Positions 27,151 through 36,375 of a stretch of 64,000 nt of DNA are shown here, piece by piece. A program made the translations under genes and the position numbers. Numbering within the stretch: position 1 is the stretch's first letter; each line of letters opens with the position of its first letter. The stretch is from the NCBI GenBank assembly GCA_001657385.1, contig LYSZ01000003.1:191001-255000 (forward strand). Reading direction: 5' to 3'. The stretch comes from Parvularcula sp. BBD 1991-13 (GTDB lineage: Bacteria > Pseudomonadota > Alphaproteobacteria > Caulobacterales > Parvularculaceae). The notes below the pieces were generated by a model. It saw nothing but the letters and a program-made list of their open reading frames with translations. It was not told the DNA's origin and did not search any database.

Positions 27151-28715
27151 GATGAAATCCGGTTCGCATACGGCGCTTGCGCCCTTGAGCCGGCGCAGCA
27201 GACGGCGGTCGATATCGAAACGCCGATCATCAGCTGCCACGGAAAGGACAGCGCCTTGAAGGCTGCGGGGAGCCCCGCGCTGTCGACAATAAAGTCCTGC
27301 TGCGCCAAAATCACCACAAAACCGATCACCAGCGCCGCAACGACCGATACCGCCGAACCGCGGCCTGTGAATACGGCGGTGAAGAACACGCCGATCAGGC
27401 CGGCATAGGCAAAGGCCATGACGGACAGGGCGAACTCCAGCAGCGGCATGTCCGTATAGCGCTGCCAGAAAAAGCACAACACGGCCATCGCTGACAACAA
27501 CACCGCGAAAATCAGCATGCCCCAGCGACCGGCCGCGACATAGCTCGCCTGTGCGTCGCCGCCGCTTCGCTCCTTCCAGGGTTTGTAGAAATCGCTGATC
27601 AGGACCGAGGACATGGCGTTAAGCCCCGACGTGACGGTGGAGACCGCCGCGGCGACCACGCCCGCCGTCGCCAGGCCGCGCACGCCGGTCGGCATTTCAG
27701 AGAGGATGTAGGACATGAAAACGGTGATCTCCTCGCCGTTGAAGGCCCGCCCGCCGCCGGCGGCGGCGGGTCCGGCGAGATCCGGCCGGTCATACAGCAA
27801 ATGAAGCAGCTGGCCGATGGTCACGAAGACGAAAACGATGGGCACGGCGACAAGGGCGGACACGATCAGGGCGCGTCCGCTCGACCGCGAGTCGCGGCAT
27901 GTCAGCAGCCGTTGGGTCGTATCCTGATCAAGGCCGAACGCCCCCAGGTTCAACAGGAAGACGCCCGTGATAATGGCCCAGAACGTGAACGGCTTGCCGG
28001 GATCGGCGGAAAAGTCGAACAGGACGAGCTTGTTCACCCCGCCCGGCGCATCCCGCAACGCCGCGGCGACATCCTGCGGCGACAGGGAAAGCTGCATCCA
28101 GATGCTGACCAGCGCGACCAGCGCGGCCCCGAAGTAAACCAGGAACTGCCCGAAATCGCTCCAGATAACGGAGCGCACGCCGCCCATCAGCGTCACGCCG
28201 AGGGAAACCGAGGCGATCAGGACAGTCGCGAGGATGACGCTTGCCGGCTCGATGTTGAAGAAAACCATCATCGCCACGGCCAGCGCCGCCATATACAGCC
28301 GCGCGCCGTTGGCGAAGACGCGGCCGACCAGATACATGGCGCCCGCAGCGCGCTTCGCCGCCGCGCCGTAGCGGATTTCAAGCAGTTCGTACACGGTCGT
28401 TACGTTCTGCGCGTAAAAGCGCGTCACCAGAAAACGGGCGACGAACACCGCCGCCATCGCCGAGCCGAGGAACGAGCCCACATAGGTGTAATCGCCGCGG
28501 TACCCGTAATCCGGCCCGCCGAGAAACGTCGCCGCGGACTGGGTCGTCGCGATCACCGAAAACATCACGACCCAGGACGGCATCTGCTGGCCGCCGAGAA
28601 AATACTCCTGGAGCGACGCGGTTTTTCTGCGCGAGAGAATGACGCCGCCGCCGATAACCGCGGCCATGTAGAGCGCGATAATGCTCCAGTCTAGAACCGT
28701 CAGAGGGGTTTGCAT
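27147..28715 (-). CDS. Sodium:solute symporter (SSS family)
   Basis: A 522-residue membrane protein with about 13-14 hydrophobic helices and the SSS family signature region (YFLGGQQMPSWVVMFSVIATTQSA, about 38-61; GATLMGG-like VTLMGGVRSVIWSD). Related transporters in sugar loci carry amino sugars, inositol or sialic acids with Na+. Placed upstream of and overlapping the sugar kinase, it is the likely inner-membrane importer for GlcNAc, MurNAc or their disaccharides after passage through the TonB receptor (inference). ATG 28715 preceded by GACAGGAAAAC. A terminator separates it from the TonB receptor gene, so it has its own promoter. Confidence 0.88.
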   Translation of the reverse strand: MQTPLTVLDWSIIALYMAAVIGGGVILSRRKTASLQEYFLGGQQMPSWVVMFSVIATTQSAATFLGGPDYGYRGDYTYVGSFLGSAMAAVFVARFLVTRFYAQNVTTVYELLEIRYGAAAKRAAGAMYLVGRVFANGARLYMAALAVAMMVFFNIEPASVILATVLIASVSLGVTLMGGVRSVIWSDFGQFLVYFGAALVALVSIWMQLSLSPQDVAAALRDAPGGVNKLVLFDFSADPGKPFTFWAIITGVFLLNLGAFGLDQDTTQRLLTCRDSRSSGRALIVSALVAVPIVFVFVTIGQLLHLLYDRPDLAGPAAAGGGRAFNGEEITVFMSYILSEMPTGVRGLATAGVVAAAVSTVTSGLNAMSSVLISDFYKPWKERSGGDAQASYVAAGRWGMLIFAVLLSAMAVLCFFWQRYTDMPLLEFALSVMAFAYAGLIGVFFTAVFTGRGSAVSVVAALVIGFVVILAQQDFIVDSAGLPAAFKALSFPWQLMIGVSISTAVCCAGSRAQAPYANRISS

Positions 28716-28802
28716 GTTTTCCTGTCGAACGAACGGGCGCGCTTCGCCCGCGGGCGCGCATCGGCAATTGTCTTGTCAGGGCGTAACATAGAACCGGTTA
28801 GG

Positions 28803-28837
28803 AAAAAACGGATCCGCACGGAAAGGCGGATCCGTTT
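28803..28837 (-). terminator. Rho-independent terminator of the amino-sugar TonB receptor gene
   Basis: A perfect 12-bp stem, AAACGGATCCGC at 28806-28817 and its complement at 28826-28837, with an 8-nt loop. On the minus strand the stem is followed by six T residues, the classical intrinsic terminator layout, 77 bp beyond the receptor stop. Confidence 0.9.
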
Positions 28838-28913
28838 ATGAAGGCGCGGCCCGCGTCTGCGGGAGGAACGGACAGCGCGGGGGCCGCGCCTGTCGGCGGA
28901 ACTCGCCGGCGTT

Positions 28914-31637
28914 CTAGAACCGGGCGCGGACGGACGCGCCGAAGGTGCGCCCGACCGGATCGTATTCGCTCACGGTGCCGAAGAAGTTCCCGCCGGAATT
29001 CGGCAGGGGCGGCTCGTTGTCGAACAGGTTTTTCACGCCGGCGGTGATGCGCACATTCTCGTTCACGTCATAGCCGCCGGAAAGGTCGATATAGTCCTCC
29101 GCCCCGATGACGTCGGTGCGGTCGCCGGCGTTGACGACATCGCCGATCCGCCGCCAGGTGAGCTGGGCGTTGAACGGCCCCCGCGCCCAGTCGAGATTGG
29201 TGCGGTGCTTGTAATCCGGCTGCAGAAAGCTGGCGAAATCGCCGCTGCACGAGCCGCCGAACGTGCCCTTGCAGTCCGTCGCGTCGACGGTGGCGTTCGC
29301 CTGCCGGCTCTGGTCGATGACGATGGTCGCCGCATAGGTCAGGCTGAATTGCTCTCCGACGGCGCCGAAAATATCCATCGGCAGGGTGAGGCCGACATCG
29401 AAGCTTTCCTGCTTCAGGCTCGCCAGGTTGAAGTCGTTGACCAGCGCCTGACTGATCAGCCCCGTATCGGGATCGCGCAGGACGGCGCCGCAAAGCGGGT
29501 TGTCCGGCGTCGGATTATCGATGTAACAGTCGGTCAGCGCGGCGATCGGCTGAATCTGGCTGACCGCGTCGGTGATTTCGATGTTCACGTAATCGACGAC
29601 AAGGCTGGCGCCCGGATAGAACGCCGGGGTGATCACCGTACCGACGGTAATGGTTTCGCCTTTTTCGGTATCGATATTCGGATTTCCGCCGAAGCTGTAG
29701 ATCGCCTGGCTCGTGTCGAAGGGCGTTCCCGGCGCCGCCGCGCCGAAGGCGGCGCACTGCGCAGCGTCTCCGCGCCCGTCAAGACAGGGGTCGCCGTCGA
29801 ACCGGCCGCCGAGCCTGGGGATGAAATCCGAACTCGTCTCGTCGAAAAGCGACAGCGACAATTGAACTTCCGGGCCGGCGAACTCGCCGAGATTGGGCGA
29901 GCGCACCGTGGTCTGACGCTGGCCGCGGAAGCGGATCTGGTCATTGACGATCCATGTGCCGCCAAGCTTGTCGGCGTTGCCGTTGCCCGTGGTGGAGAAA
30001 TCAAAGCGCCGGAAAGCGCCCTCGAAGTTCAGTTGCTGAATGAACGGCAAATCCGACAGAAGCGGCACCAGCACCTCGCCGAACACTTCATGCGTATCGA
30101 AACTGGCGTCGATGGCGCTGACGCCGCCAAGGCCGAACGCCAGCCCGTTTTGCAAGGCGATGCCCGGCGTCTGGCGCCCCGTCTCTTCGCGATACTCGTA
30201 TCCGCCCGCGAAACCGATCGGTCCCGCCGGTAGTTCGAACACGTCCGACGTATCGCCCGACACCGTAAAGGAAGCGACGAACTGGTCGCGGGTGCGGTCC
30301 GAATGAATAATCTGCGTCGTAAAATCTGAAAAGTCCGTATCGGGACCGAAAATGTCGACCGTATCCGCCAGCGCCGCGAAGCGGTTCGCTCCGCTTGAGT
30401 CGTTGACCAGCGCATTGTTGAAGACGATCGCGTTCTCTTCCGCGCGTCCGTACTGGGCGTAGGCGTCCCACGAGATGTTGTCGGTGATGGGGCCGCGCAG
30501 CCCGCCGACGAACTGGAACGTGTCGCGGCTCGTCTCCGTACGCTGAAGGCCCAGTCCGAGATTGCGCTCGACATTGACCGTGGCGACGCCGTCGACAAAG
30601 GTCAGGAGCGAAGCCGCCTCGGCGGGAAGAAACGGATTGTCCTGCGAAATCTCCACTTCCTGGTTGACGCTGATCGGCGTCTGCCCGGTGGAGCCGGCGC
30701 CGGTGACCTTGATGTCGGTGAAAAACGCCCGCCCGTAAAGCTCGACCCGGTCATGCAGATCGTAGTTGAAAAGGACGCTGGCGTGAAAACGGGTCAGCGG
30801 CTGGATCAGGAACCGGTCGGGGCTCACATCGACGGTCTGGCGTTCCGTACTGAAATTGCCGGCCTCGTCGAAGGCGAAGAAATTCTCGGACGCGACGTCG
30901 GTGAAATTGCCGCCTTCCGACGGGATCAGCGTAGGCGCGCCGGACGTGAAATCACGCTCCCCCGCGAGCAACTCAAAACGTTCTGTGTACGCAATATAAC
31001 CGACCACGTGACCGCGGCCGCCGTGAATTTCCGTCCCCGCAATAAGGTCCGCATTGATCGTCTCGCCGCCGCCGGAGGGAACGTCGCCGGTCACGGTGAG
31101 TTGAAGGCCCTCGAAATCGTCGTTCAGGATGAAATTGACGACGCCGGCGACCGCGTCGGCGCCGTAAATCGCCGCCGCGCCGCCTGTCAGGACGTCGACC
31201 CGCTCGATCAGGCCGGTCGGCAGGGTGTTCGTGTCCACCGCGTTGCGGAAGCTGAACGGAACGGCGCGTGTGCCGTTCACGAGAACGAGCGTGCGGTTCT
31301 GGCCGAGGCCGCGCAGATCGATCGTGGACGATCCGAGGGAATCGCCGACCGCCGCCCCGGTCGCGTTGGCGCCGCCGCCCGCCTGCGGCAGGCGCTGGAA
31401 AACGTCTTCGATGGTGACGGAACGGTCAACGGCGATCTGTTCCGCGCCCACGGTGGTCACCGGCGTTGGCGATGTCAGTTCCTGGCGCTGGATGCGCGAG
31501 CCCGTGACGACGATATTATCGGAGATGGCTTCTTCGTCTGTGCTCTGAGCATAAACCGGCGCCGCGCCCAGAACCGCGGCGGCGGTGACAAGAACGCCCG
31601 TTGATTGCAGCAGTTGCTTGCGATTGAAAAGACTCAT
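28914..31637 (-). CDS. TonB-dependent receptor of the amino-sugar/peptidoglycan locus
   Basis: A 907-residue receptor with a signal peptide (cleavage after PVYAQ, about residue 31), a TonB-box-like DNIVVTGSRIQ, a plug with the motif SSTIDLRGLGQNRTLVLVNG (about 103-122) and a long barrel ending in ASVRARF. This plug type (TIDLRGLG...NRTLVLVNGRR) is typical of carbohydrate-related TonB receptors in alphaproteobacteria and xanthomonads. From its neighbours it should import GlcNAc- or MurNAc-containing oligosaccharides or peptidoglycan turnover products. The -10-like TAATAT of its promoter overlaps a copy of the 16-bp motif shared with nagB and murQ. A good RBS (AAGGGAGGGAGACGA) precedes ATG 31637. 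Confidence 0.92.
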   Translation of the reverse strand: MSLFNRKQLLQSTGVLVTAAAVLGAAPVYAQSTDEEAISDNIVVTGSRIQRQELTSPTPVTTVGAEQIAVDRSVTIEDVFQRLPQAGGGANATGAAVGDSLGSSTIDLRGLGQNRTLVLVNGTRAVPFSFRNAVDTNTLPTGLIERVDVLTGGAAAIYGADAVAGVVNFILNDDFEGLQLTVTGDVPSGGGETINADLIAGTEIHGGRGHVVGYIAYTERFELLAGERDFTSGAPTLIPSEGGNFTDVASENFFAFDEAGNFSTERQTVDVSPDRFLIQPLTRFHASVLFNYDLHDRVELYGRAFFTDIKVTGAGSTGQTPISVNQEVEISQDNPFLPAEAASLLTFVDGVATVNVERNLGLGLQRTETSRDTFQFVGGLRGPITDNISWDAYAQYGRAEENAIVFNNALVNDSSGANRFAALADTVDIFGPDTDFSDFTTQIIHSDRTRDQFVASFTVSGDTSDVFELPAGPIGFAGGYEYREETGRQTPGIALQNGLAFGLGGVSAIDASFDTHEVFGEVLVPLLSDLPFIQQLNFEGAFRRFDFSTTGNGNADKLGGTWIVNDQIRFRGQRQTTVRSPNLGEFAGPEVQLSLSLFDETSSDFIPRLGGRFDGDPCLDGRGDAAQCAAFGAAAPGTPFDTSQAIYSFGGNPNIDTEKGETITVGTVITPAFYPGASLVVDYVNIEITDAVSQIQPIAALTDCYIDNPTPDNPLCGAVLRDPDTGLISQALVNDFNLASLKQESFDVGLTLPMDIFGAVGEQFSLTYAATIVIDQSRQANATVDATDCKGTFGGSCSGDFASFLQPDYKHRTNLDWARGPFNAQLTWRRIGDVVNAGDRTDVIGAEDYIDLSGGYDVNENVRITAGVKNLFDNEPPLPNSGGNFFGTVSEYDPVGRTFGASVRARF

Positions 31638-31684
31638 TCGTCTCCCTCCCTTGATGGTCGTTAAAATCCCACGGCCGACAATAT

Positions 31685-31700
31685 TACCAATTTAATATCA
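31685..31700 (+). promoter_or_regulatory. Candidate operator, site 3 (TonB receptor promoter)
   Basis: TACCAATTTAATATCA matches the shared pattern TACCA-N6-TAyCA also present at 35334 and 39583. On the minus strand it overlaps the -10-like TAATAT of the TonB receptor promoter, a position suited to repression. The GntR/UTRA protein encoded at 37865-38584 is the obvious candidate binder. Confidence 0.5.
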
Positions 31701-31814
31701 CCACAACGCATCGAGACATGTTTAATGCATGTCCCGAGCGCGCGTGACAATTATGAGACACCCCTGAGCATATATTTATTGTGTTGTTTTTATTGTATAA
31801 ATTTCAAAATTAAC

Positions 31815-31835
31815 CAGCGTCTTGTATAGACGCTG
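31815..31835 (-). terminator. Hairpin downstream of nagX
   Basis: CAGCGTCT (31815-31822) pairs exactly with AGACGCTG (31828-31835) around a 5-nt loop. On the minus strand it is followed by GTTAATTTTG, a modest U-rich tail, so it may end the nagB-nagA-nagX transcript 124 bp past the stop. Confidence 0.45.
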
Positions 31836-31958
31836 ACGCAAGGTCGCCGCTGACGGGTATTTTTGGTTATGCCTGTCCGAAGACGGGGCCAAGCATTGCA
31901 ATACCAATATGACACCTGAAAAGGGGGCGCGTCTTGGGCAAGGCCCTGCTGCGCCGCC

Positions 31959-33080
31959 CTACACGCGCAGGAAAAGCCGCCGGCGGTAAAGGGCGTAGAG
32001 AACGGCCCATTCGACGGCGATCACCAGCGCCGCCGCCCCGGCTTTTGCGCCCGCCGACCACGCCTGGCCATCGGCGAACGCAAAGACCGGATACGCGACA
32101 TATCTTGCCGCCATGTAAATGAGGATCGAGTTGGCGCCGATCACGACAAGGACCAGGGCTGCGCCTGTCGTCCCCCCGGTCGTCCCGCCAGCCGTCCCGG
32201 CGATCCCGTCGCCGCCGCGATCGAATACGGCGCTGAACGCCGCGAGGGCCATAAGGCACCAGCCGATAGCGATGATATCGAATGTCGCGGTCCAGAGTTT
32301 CTTGATCGGCGGGTAGACCGGCGCAAGGGCGGAGCCAAGCGCGATCAATGCGACGCCCGCTATTGCGAGCCGGAGCAATCGATCCGTACGGGCGTCACCG
32401 CCGTCGGCCATATAGCGGCCCGCGACCATGCCGGCCAAAGCGATCGAGGAGGCCGAGAACACCCCCAGGAGCCCCTCGGGGTCGTAATCGCCGCCATAGA
32501 GCCGCCCAGGCAGGAAAAGGCGGTCGATCCAGCCGTTGACCGCCCCGTCCGGGGTCAACACGCCGGCGCCGCTTCCCGGCGTCGGAATCAGGAGTTGCGC
32601 GCCGGACACAAGCAAAAGCACGCCAGCGATGGCGGCGAGCCACACGGCCAGCCGGTCTGACAGCGCCATGACCACGACGCCGAGAAAATAGGCGCCGCCG
32701 ATCAATCCGAGAACGCTCGCAAATCGCACGGTTTGCAGGTCTACGGACCATCCCCAGTTATAAAGCACGCCGAGCGCCGCGAGGATGGCCGCGCGCCGCG
32801 CGGCGCGGCGGATCAGCGCCGGTCCGGACGCCGTTGCGGCTTTGCGCCGAAACGACAATCCCAGCGACACCCCGGCCAGGAAAATGAACAACGGAAAAAT
32901 CAGGTCATAGGCATGCACGCCGATCCACGTCGCATGCGTCAGCTGCCGCGAGAGAGCGCCCAACAGAGGGTGTGCGGACCATTCATAAAGATAGCGTACG
33001 AGAAAATCGCCGCCGATGATCCAGAACATGTCGAAACCGCGCAAGGCGTCAACCGAGGCGATGCGGCGCGCCCCGGTCAC
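31959..33080 (-). CDS. nagX: NagX-like acyltransferase membrane protein (DUF5009/HGSNAT-type)
   Basis: A 373-residue polytopic membrane protein with about 9-10 hydrophobic helices. It starts with RIASVDALRGFDMFWIIGGD, the typical opening of the YeiB/HGSNAT-like acyltransferase family. Homologues called NagX sit in N-acetylglucosamine loci of Shewanella, Xanthomonas and alphaproteobacteria. The human relative acetylates glucosamine ends of heparan sulfate across a membrane, but the bacterial role (transport or trans-acetylation of amino sugars) is unproven. The start overlaps nagA by 4 bases, so it is the third gene of the nagB-nagA-nagX operon. The stretch rich in Gly/Thr repeats near residue 300 is a loop oddity. 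Confidence 0.8.
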   Translation of the reverse strand: MTGARRIASVDALRGFDMFWIIGGDFLVRYLYEWSAHPLLGALSRQLTHATWIGVHAYDLIFPLFIFLAGVSLGLSFRRKAATASGPALIRRAARRAAILAALGVLYNWGWSVDLQTVRFASVLGLIGGAYFLGVVVMALSDRLAVWLAAIAGVLLLVSGAQLLIPTPGSGAGVLTPDGAVNGWIDRLFLPGRLYGGDYDPEGLLGVFSASSIALAGMVAGRYMADGGDARTDRLLRLAIAGVALIALGSALAPVYPPIKKLWTATFDIIAIGWCLMALAAFSAVFDRGGDGIAGTAGGTTGGTTGAALVLVVIGANSILIYMAARYVAYPVFAFADGQAWSAGAKAGAAALVIAVEWAVLYALYRRRLFLRV

Positions 33081-34228
33081 GCGGCGGCTTTCGCCCTGTC
33101 GTCGGCGACACCGCGGCGCCAGACGCCGAGAATGTTCATCGCCGCATCGAGCCAGACGAAATCGGCCCGGGCGCCGGCGCGGATCGCCCCCGTCTCCCGC
33201 TCCACGCCAAGAAACGCCGCCGGATTGGCGCTCGCCATCCGCGCCGCGCCGGCGAGATCAACCCCCAGCATCGCCACCGCGTTTTTCACCGCGTCGATCA
33301 TCGTCAGGGATGCGCCTGCAAGCGTTCCGTCATTGTCGTAACATTTTCCGCCGCGAACATTGATCCGTACGTCGCCGAGGTAGAAGTGGTCGATGTCGGC
33401 GCCGACATTCGGCATGGCGTCGGTCACCAGCATCAACCGGCCGTCGGCCTTCGCCCGCATCGCCAGGCGCAGCATCGCCGGATGGACGTGCACGCCGTCG
33501 GCAATCATTCCGCACCAGGCTTCGGATTCAAGGGCGGCGGGCACGACGCCGGGCGCGCGCGAATGCATCGGCGACATGGCGTTGAACAGATGCGTGAAAC
33601 CGGTGACGCCCGCTTTCAGCGCGGACCGGGTCTCGTCATAGTCCGCATTCGTATGACCGGCGCATACGCGCACTCCCTGCTCGACCAGGTAGCGAATATC
33701 CTCGACCGCCGCACATTCCGGCGCCAGCGTCACGACGACGCGCGCCTTCCTGGCGCCGGTGAGAAGGCGCAGCGCATCTTTACTCAAGGGGCGAATTTTT
33801 CTTTCATCGTGAATGCCACGCTTGGCGGGATTAAGAAAAGGCCCCTCGATGTGAACGCCGAGAACGCCCGGCGCGCCCTCCTCCACCGCTTTGTCGGCGG
33901 CCCTGACGGCAAGATCGATTTTATCGAGGTCGTCCGAAATCAGCGTCGGAAGGACGCCGGTTGAGCCAAAGGCCGAATGCGCCTCCGCAATCGCCACGGC
34001 TCCTTCCGGGCTCGGATCATCATTGAACAGAACGCCGCCGCCGCCGTTCACCTGCACGTCGATGAAGCCGGGCAAAAGGAACCCGTTATCGAGGTCGACG
34101 CCGCCCCCAGCGCTCCCGCGAGCGGGATCAACGGCGGCGACAATTCCATTTTCGACAACGACGTTCGCGCCGCTCACAAAGCCTTGCGGCGTCAGAACCT
34201 GCGCGTTTGTCAGCGTGAATGACGTCAT
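33077..34228 (-). CDS. nagA: N-acetylglucosamine-6-phosphate deacetylase
   Basis: A 383-residue amidohydrolase that removes acetate from GlcNAc-6-phosphate. Motifs: LLPGFIDVQVNGGGG (about 51-65), metal-ligand Glu in GVHIEGPFLNP (about 123-133), metal His in VCAGHTNAD and FTHLFNAMSPMHSR, and the catalytic Asp in LMLVTDAM. The ATG at 34226-34228 is chosen because GGGGG lies about 9 bases upstream; in-frame GTG/TTG just before it are less well placed. It lies 23 bp after the nagB-like gene and overlaps nagX. It acts on product of the kinase and of MurQ. Confidence 0.93.
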   Translation of the reverse strand: MTSFTLTNAQVLTPQGFVSGANVVVENGIVAAVDPARGSAGGGVDLDNGFLLPGFIDVQVNGGGGVLFNDDPSPEGAVAIAEAHSAFGSTGVLPTLISDDLDKIDLAVRAADKAVEEGAPGVLGVHIEGPFLNPAKRGIHDERKIRPLSKDALRLLTGARKARVVVTLAPECAAVEDIRYLVEQGVRVCAGHTNADYDETRSALKAGVTGFTHLFNAMSPMHSRAPGVVPAALESEAWCGMIADGVHVHPAMLRLAMRAKADGRLMLVTDAMPNVGADIDHFYLGDVRINVRGGKCYDNDGTLAGASLTMIDAVKNAVAMLGVDLAGAARMASANPAAFLGVERETGAIRAGARADFVWLDAAMNILGVWRRGVADDRAKAAA

Positions 34229-34251
34229 CAACACAATCCCCCAATGGGCGG

Positions 34252-35289
34252 TTACAGGGTCTCGGTCACTTTCTTGAGGTGCTCCGGATTATCCGGGTCC
34301 AGATTTCGCCGCAAGGCCAGTTCATTGGCGAAGCGGTAAAACGCCATCAGGAAGACAAGCGGCTGCAGGTCGGTTGCGTCAGCGCGGGGCATGGGCAGGA
34401 GGGTTATTCCCTCGCCGCCGCCGGCCGGCGCGCCCGCCGCGAAGACCCGCGCCCCGCGGGCGGCGAAATGCGAGACGACGCCGTCGATACTGTCCTGCGC
34501 GGCGTCAAAGGCGCCGGCGGCGACGACCGGAAACCCCGCTTCCACGATCGCCATGGGGCCGTGGCGAACTTCCGCCGCGCTGAAGGCTTCGGCCTGGATT
34601 TTCGACGTTTCCTTGAGCTTCAGAGCGGCCTCCTGCGCGGCGGCGAGGCCGATTCCCCTACTGATGATAAACGCCTGCCGGGCGGTCTCCATCACCGGCG
34701 CCGCCGCGGACCAGTCGCACGCAAGCGCCGCCGAGAGCGTCGCGGGCAAGGCCCTGAGCGCCGCCGCCATGTCCGCGTCGCCGCGCCACGCCGCGCAAAG
34801 GCCGTAAACCGCGCTCATCGACCCGATGCAGGACTTGGTCGCCGCGACGCTTTTTTCCGGCCCCGCGCCGATCGGCAACACATCCTCGGCGATGTCGGCC
34901 AAAGGGCTTTCCTCGTCGTTAACGATAGCGACCACATAAGCGCCCTGGCGGCGGGCGACGTCCGCCGCCTGCACAAGATCCGGGCTGCGGCCCGACTGCG
35001 AGATGCAAAGGAACAGCGCATTGTCCATGGCGAGCCGGACCTTATAGACCGACGCCACGGACGGCGCGAACGAACATGTCGGCAGGCCGAGACGCGTTTC
35101 GAACAGATATTTCGCATAGACGGCCGCGTGATCGGAACTGCCCCGGGCGCAGGTCAGGACGATCCGCGGCTTCATCGCGTCAAGCCTTGCGGCGATCCGG
35201 GCCGCGGCGTCGCGGTTGCCGGCATGTTGGGCGGCGACCTTGCCGGGCGTTTCAGCCGCTTCGCGAAACATCAAGGTGGAAACTGTCAT
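34252..35289 (-). CDS. nagB-II: Glucosamine-6-phosphate deaminase, SIS type (NagB-II)
   Basis: A 345-residue protein with two SIS sugar-phosphate isomerase domains, similar to the isomerase half of GlmS but without the glutaminase domain: ARGSSDHAAVYAKY (about 48-61), LFLCISQSGRSPD (about 92-104), SRGIGLAAAQEAALKLKE and AEVRHGPMAIVE. In Nag loci this family serves as NagB-II, converting glucosamine-6-phosphate to fructose-6-phosphate and ammonia. First gene of the nagB-nagA-nagX operon. Its promoter has a perfect minus-strand TATAAT at 35328-35333 directly next to the candidate operator. It could alternatively act in GlmS-like isomerisation, but the context favours catabolism. Confidence 0.88.
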   Translation of the reverse strand: MTVSTLMFREAAETPGKVAAQHAGNRDAAARIAARLDAMKPRIVLTCARGSSDHAAVYAKYLFETRLGLPTCSFAPSVASVYKVRLAMDNALFLCISQSGRSPDLVQAADVARRQGAYVVAIVNDEESPLADIAEDVLPIGAGPEKSVAATKSCIGSMSAVYGLCAAWRGDADMAAALRALPATLSAALACDWSAAAPVMETARQAFIISRGIGLAAAQEAALKLKETSKIQAEAFSAAEVRHGPMAIVEAGFPVVAAGAFDAAQDSIDGVVSHFAARGARVFAAGAPAGGGEGITLLPMPRADATDLQPLVFLMAFYRFANELALRRNLDPDNPEHLKKVTETL

Positions 35290-35327
35290 CGGCTCCAGCG
35301 TAGAATTGTGTGGCGACGTCGGAATAG

Positions 35328-35349
35328 ATTATATACCACTTAATTACCA
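35328..35349 (-). promoter_or_regulatory. nagB promoter -10 with candidate operator, site 2
   Basis: TACCACTTAATTACCA (35334-35349, plus-strand reading) contains two exact TACCA half-sites 11 bp apart. It abuts a perfect minus-strand TATAAT at 35328-35333, so a bound protein would occupy the -10/-35 spacer of nagB. It also lies 70 bp before the divergent PP2C gene and could control both. Confidence 0.55.
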
Positions 35350-35417
35350 GTTGGGAAGCGCATTCCGCACGCCGCGAAGCGGCGCGACGGGTCCCATCAT
35401 GGCCTGAAAGGCGTTCC

Positions 35418-36302
35418 ATGGCGTTAACGATACTGGATTCCCTGTGTCTTGGGGGCGACGGAGAACACAACGAAGATCTCTGCGGCGCGGCGGGCGACGC
35501 GGCATGGGTCCTGGACGGGGCGACGGGGGTTTCTCCGCCCGGCGGCCTGGCCGCCGACCTCGCCGAGGGGACGTCCGACGCCGCCTGGTATGTCGCCCGC
35601 TTCGACGCCGCCCTGCGCGACGCCATCGCCGCGCAGCCCGGCGCGGAAACGCGAACCCTGCTGCGGCGCGCGATGGGCGCCGTCGAAGCGGACTACCGCG
35701 ACGCCCTCGGCGGAAGGCCGGGGCCTGGCTTTCCGCACCCCTTTCCGCCATCCGCCGCCTTCGTCATGGCGCGGCGCATGGAGGACGGGCTTGAGATCGT
35801 CGGCCTCGGCGACTGCGCGGCCCTCTTCGCCGCGGCGGACGGACGGATCGGCTGTTTCACCGGCGATCACGCAAGCCCGATCGACAAGGAGAGCATCGCC
35901 AGGCTGAAAGCGGAACAGGAAAAACATCCCGATGCGCCCCACCGTGAGATTATCGAGCGGATGAAGCCCGTTCTGCGCCGCAACCGTGCACGGATGAACA
36001 CGCCGGAAGGATACTGGATTTTGAGCTTTTCCAGCGAAGCCCTGGAGCACATGCGCGCCGCGCGGGTCTCAATCGCCCATGACAAACCCGTCATGCTCAT
36101 GAGCGACGGCTTCACCCGCTGTTTGCAGATGCCTGACCGCATCAGCGAAGCGCAGCTCTATGAACGGGTGCTGTCGAACGGCGCCGCCCAGACGGCGGCC
36201 GCCCTGCGGCGGGCGGAGGAGGAAGACGCATCGTGCCGGCGCTTCCCCCGGTTCAAGAAAAGCGACGACGCGGCCTGTCTGGTGGTTTCGTTCGGGCCGT
36301 AA
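35418..36302 (+). CDS. PP2C-family serine/threonine phosphatase
   Basis: A 294-residue PP2C-like metallophosphatase. Visible motifs: an early metal-site region with GEHNEDLCG (about 15-23) and AWVLDGATG (29-37), a GLGDCAALF segment (about 130), LMSDGFTR (about 218-225) and the terminal SDDAACLVV, which supplies late metal-binding aspartates. No membrane segment or sensor domain is present, so it is probably a stand-alone cytosolic phosphatase. It is encoded divergently from nagB and convergently to the D-lactate dehydrogenase gene, inside the amino-sugar locus. A phosphatase of this type is unexpected here; it might act on a protein or on a small phosphorylated metabolite. No cognate kinase gene is visible in the window. 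Confidence 0.82.
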   Translation: MALTILDSLCLGGDGEHNEDLCGAAGDAAWVLDGATGVSPPGGLAADLAEGTSDAAWYVARFDAALRDAIAAQPGAETRTLLRRAMGAVEADYRDALGGRPGPGFPHPFPPSAAFVMARRMEDGLEIVGLGDCAALFAAADGRIGCFTGDHASPIDKESIARLKAEQEKHPDAPHREIIERMKPVLRRNRARMNTPEGYWILSFSSEALEHMRAARVSIAHDKPVMLMSDGFTRCLQMPDRISEAQLYERVLSNGAAQTAAALRRAEEEDASCRRFPRFKKSDDAACLVVSFGP

Positions 36303-36375
36303 ACCCGGCGGCGCGGGGAAAGAGAACGGCGTTGCGCCGCGAGGATGACACGATTCAAGCCGGTCGCCCGGGGCT

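Larger units (their letters stand above)
31638..31958. other. AT-rich intergenic region between nagX and the TonB receptor gene
   Basis: No gene is supported in these 321 bp. It holds the receptor promoter with the candidate operator (31685-31700), a 6-bp dyad GACATG...CATGTC at about 31713-31731 and a terminator-like hairpin (31815-31835) for the upstream nagB-nagA-nagX operon. The stretch is markedly AT-richer than its surroundings. Confidence 0.6.
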
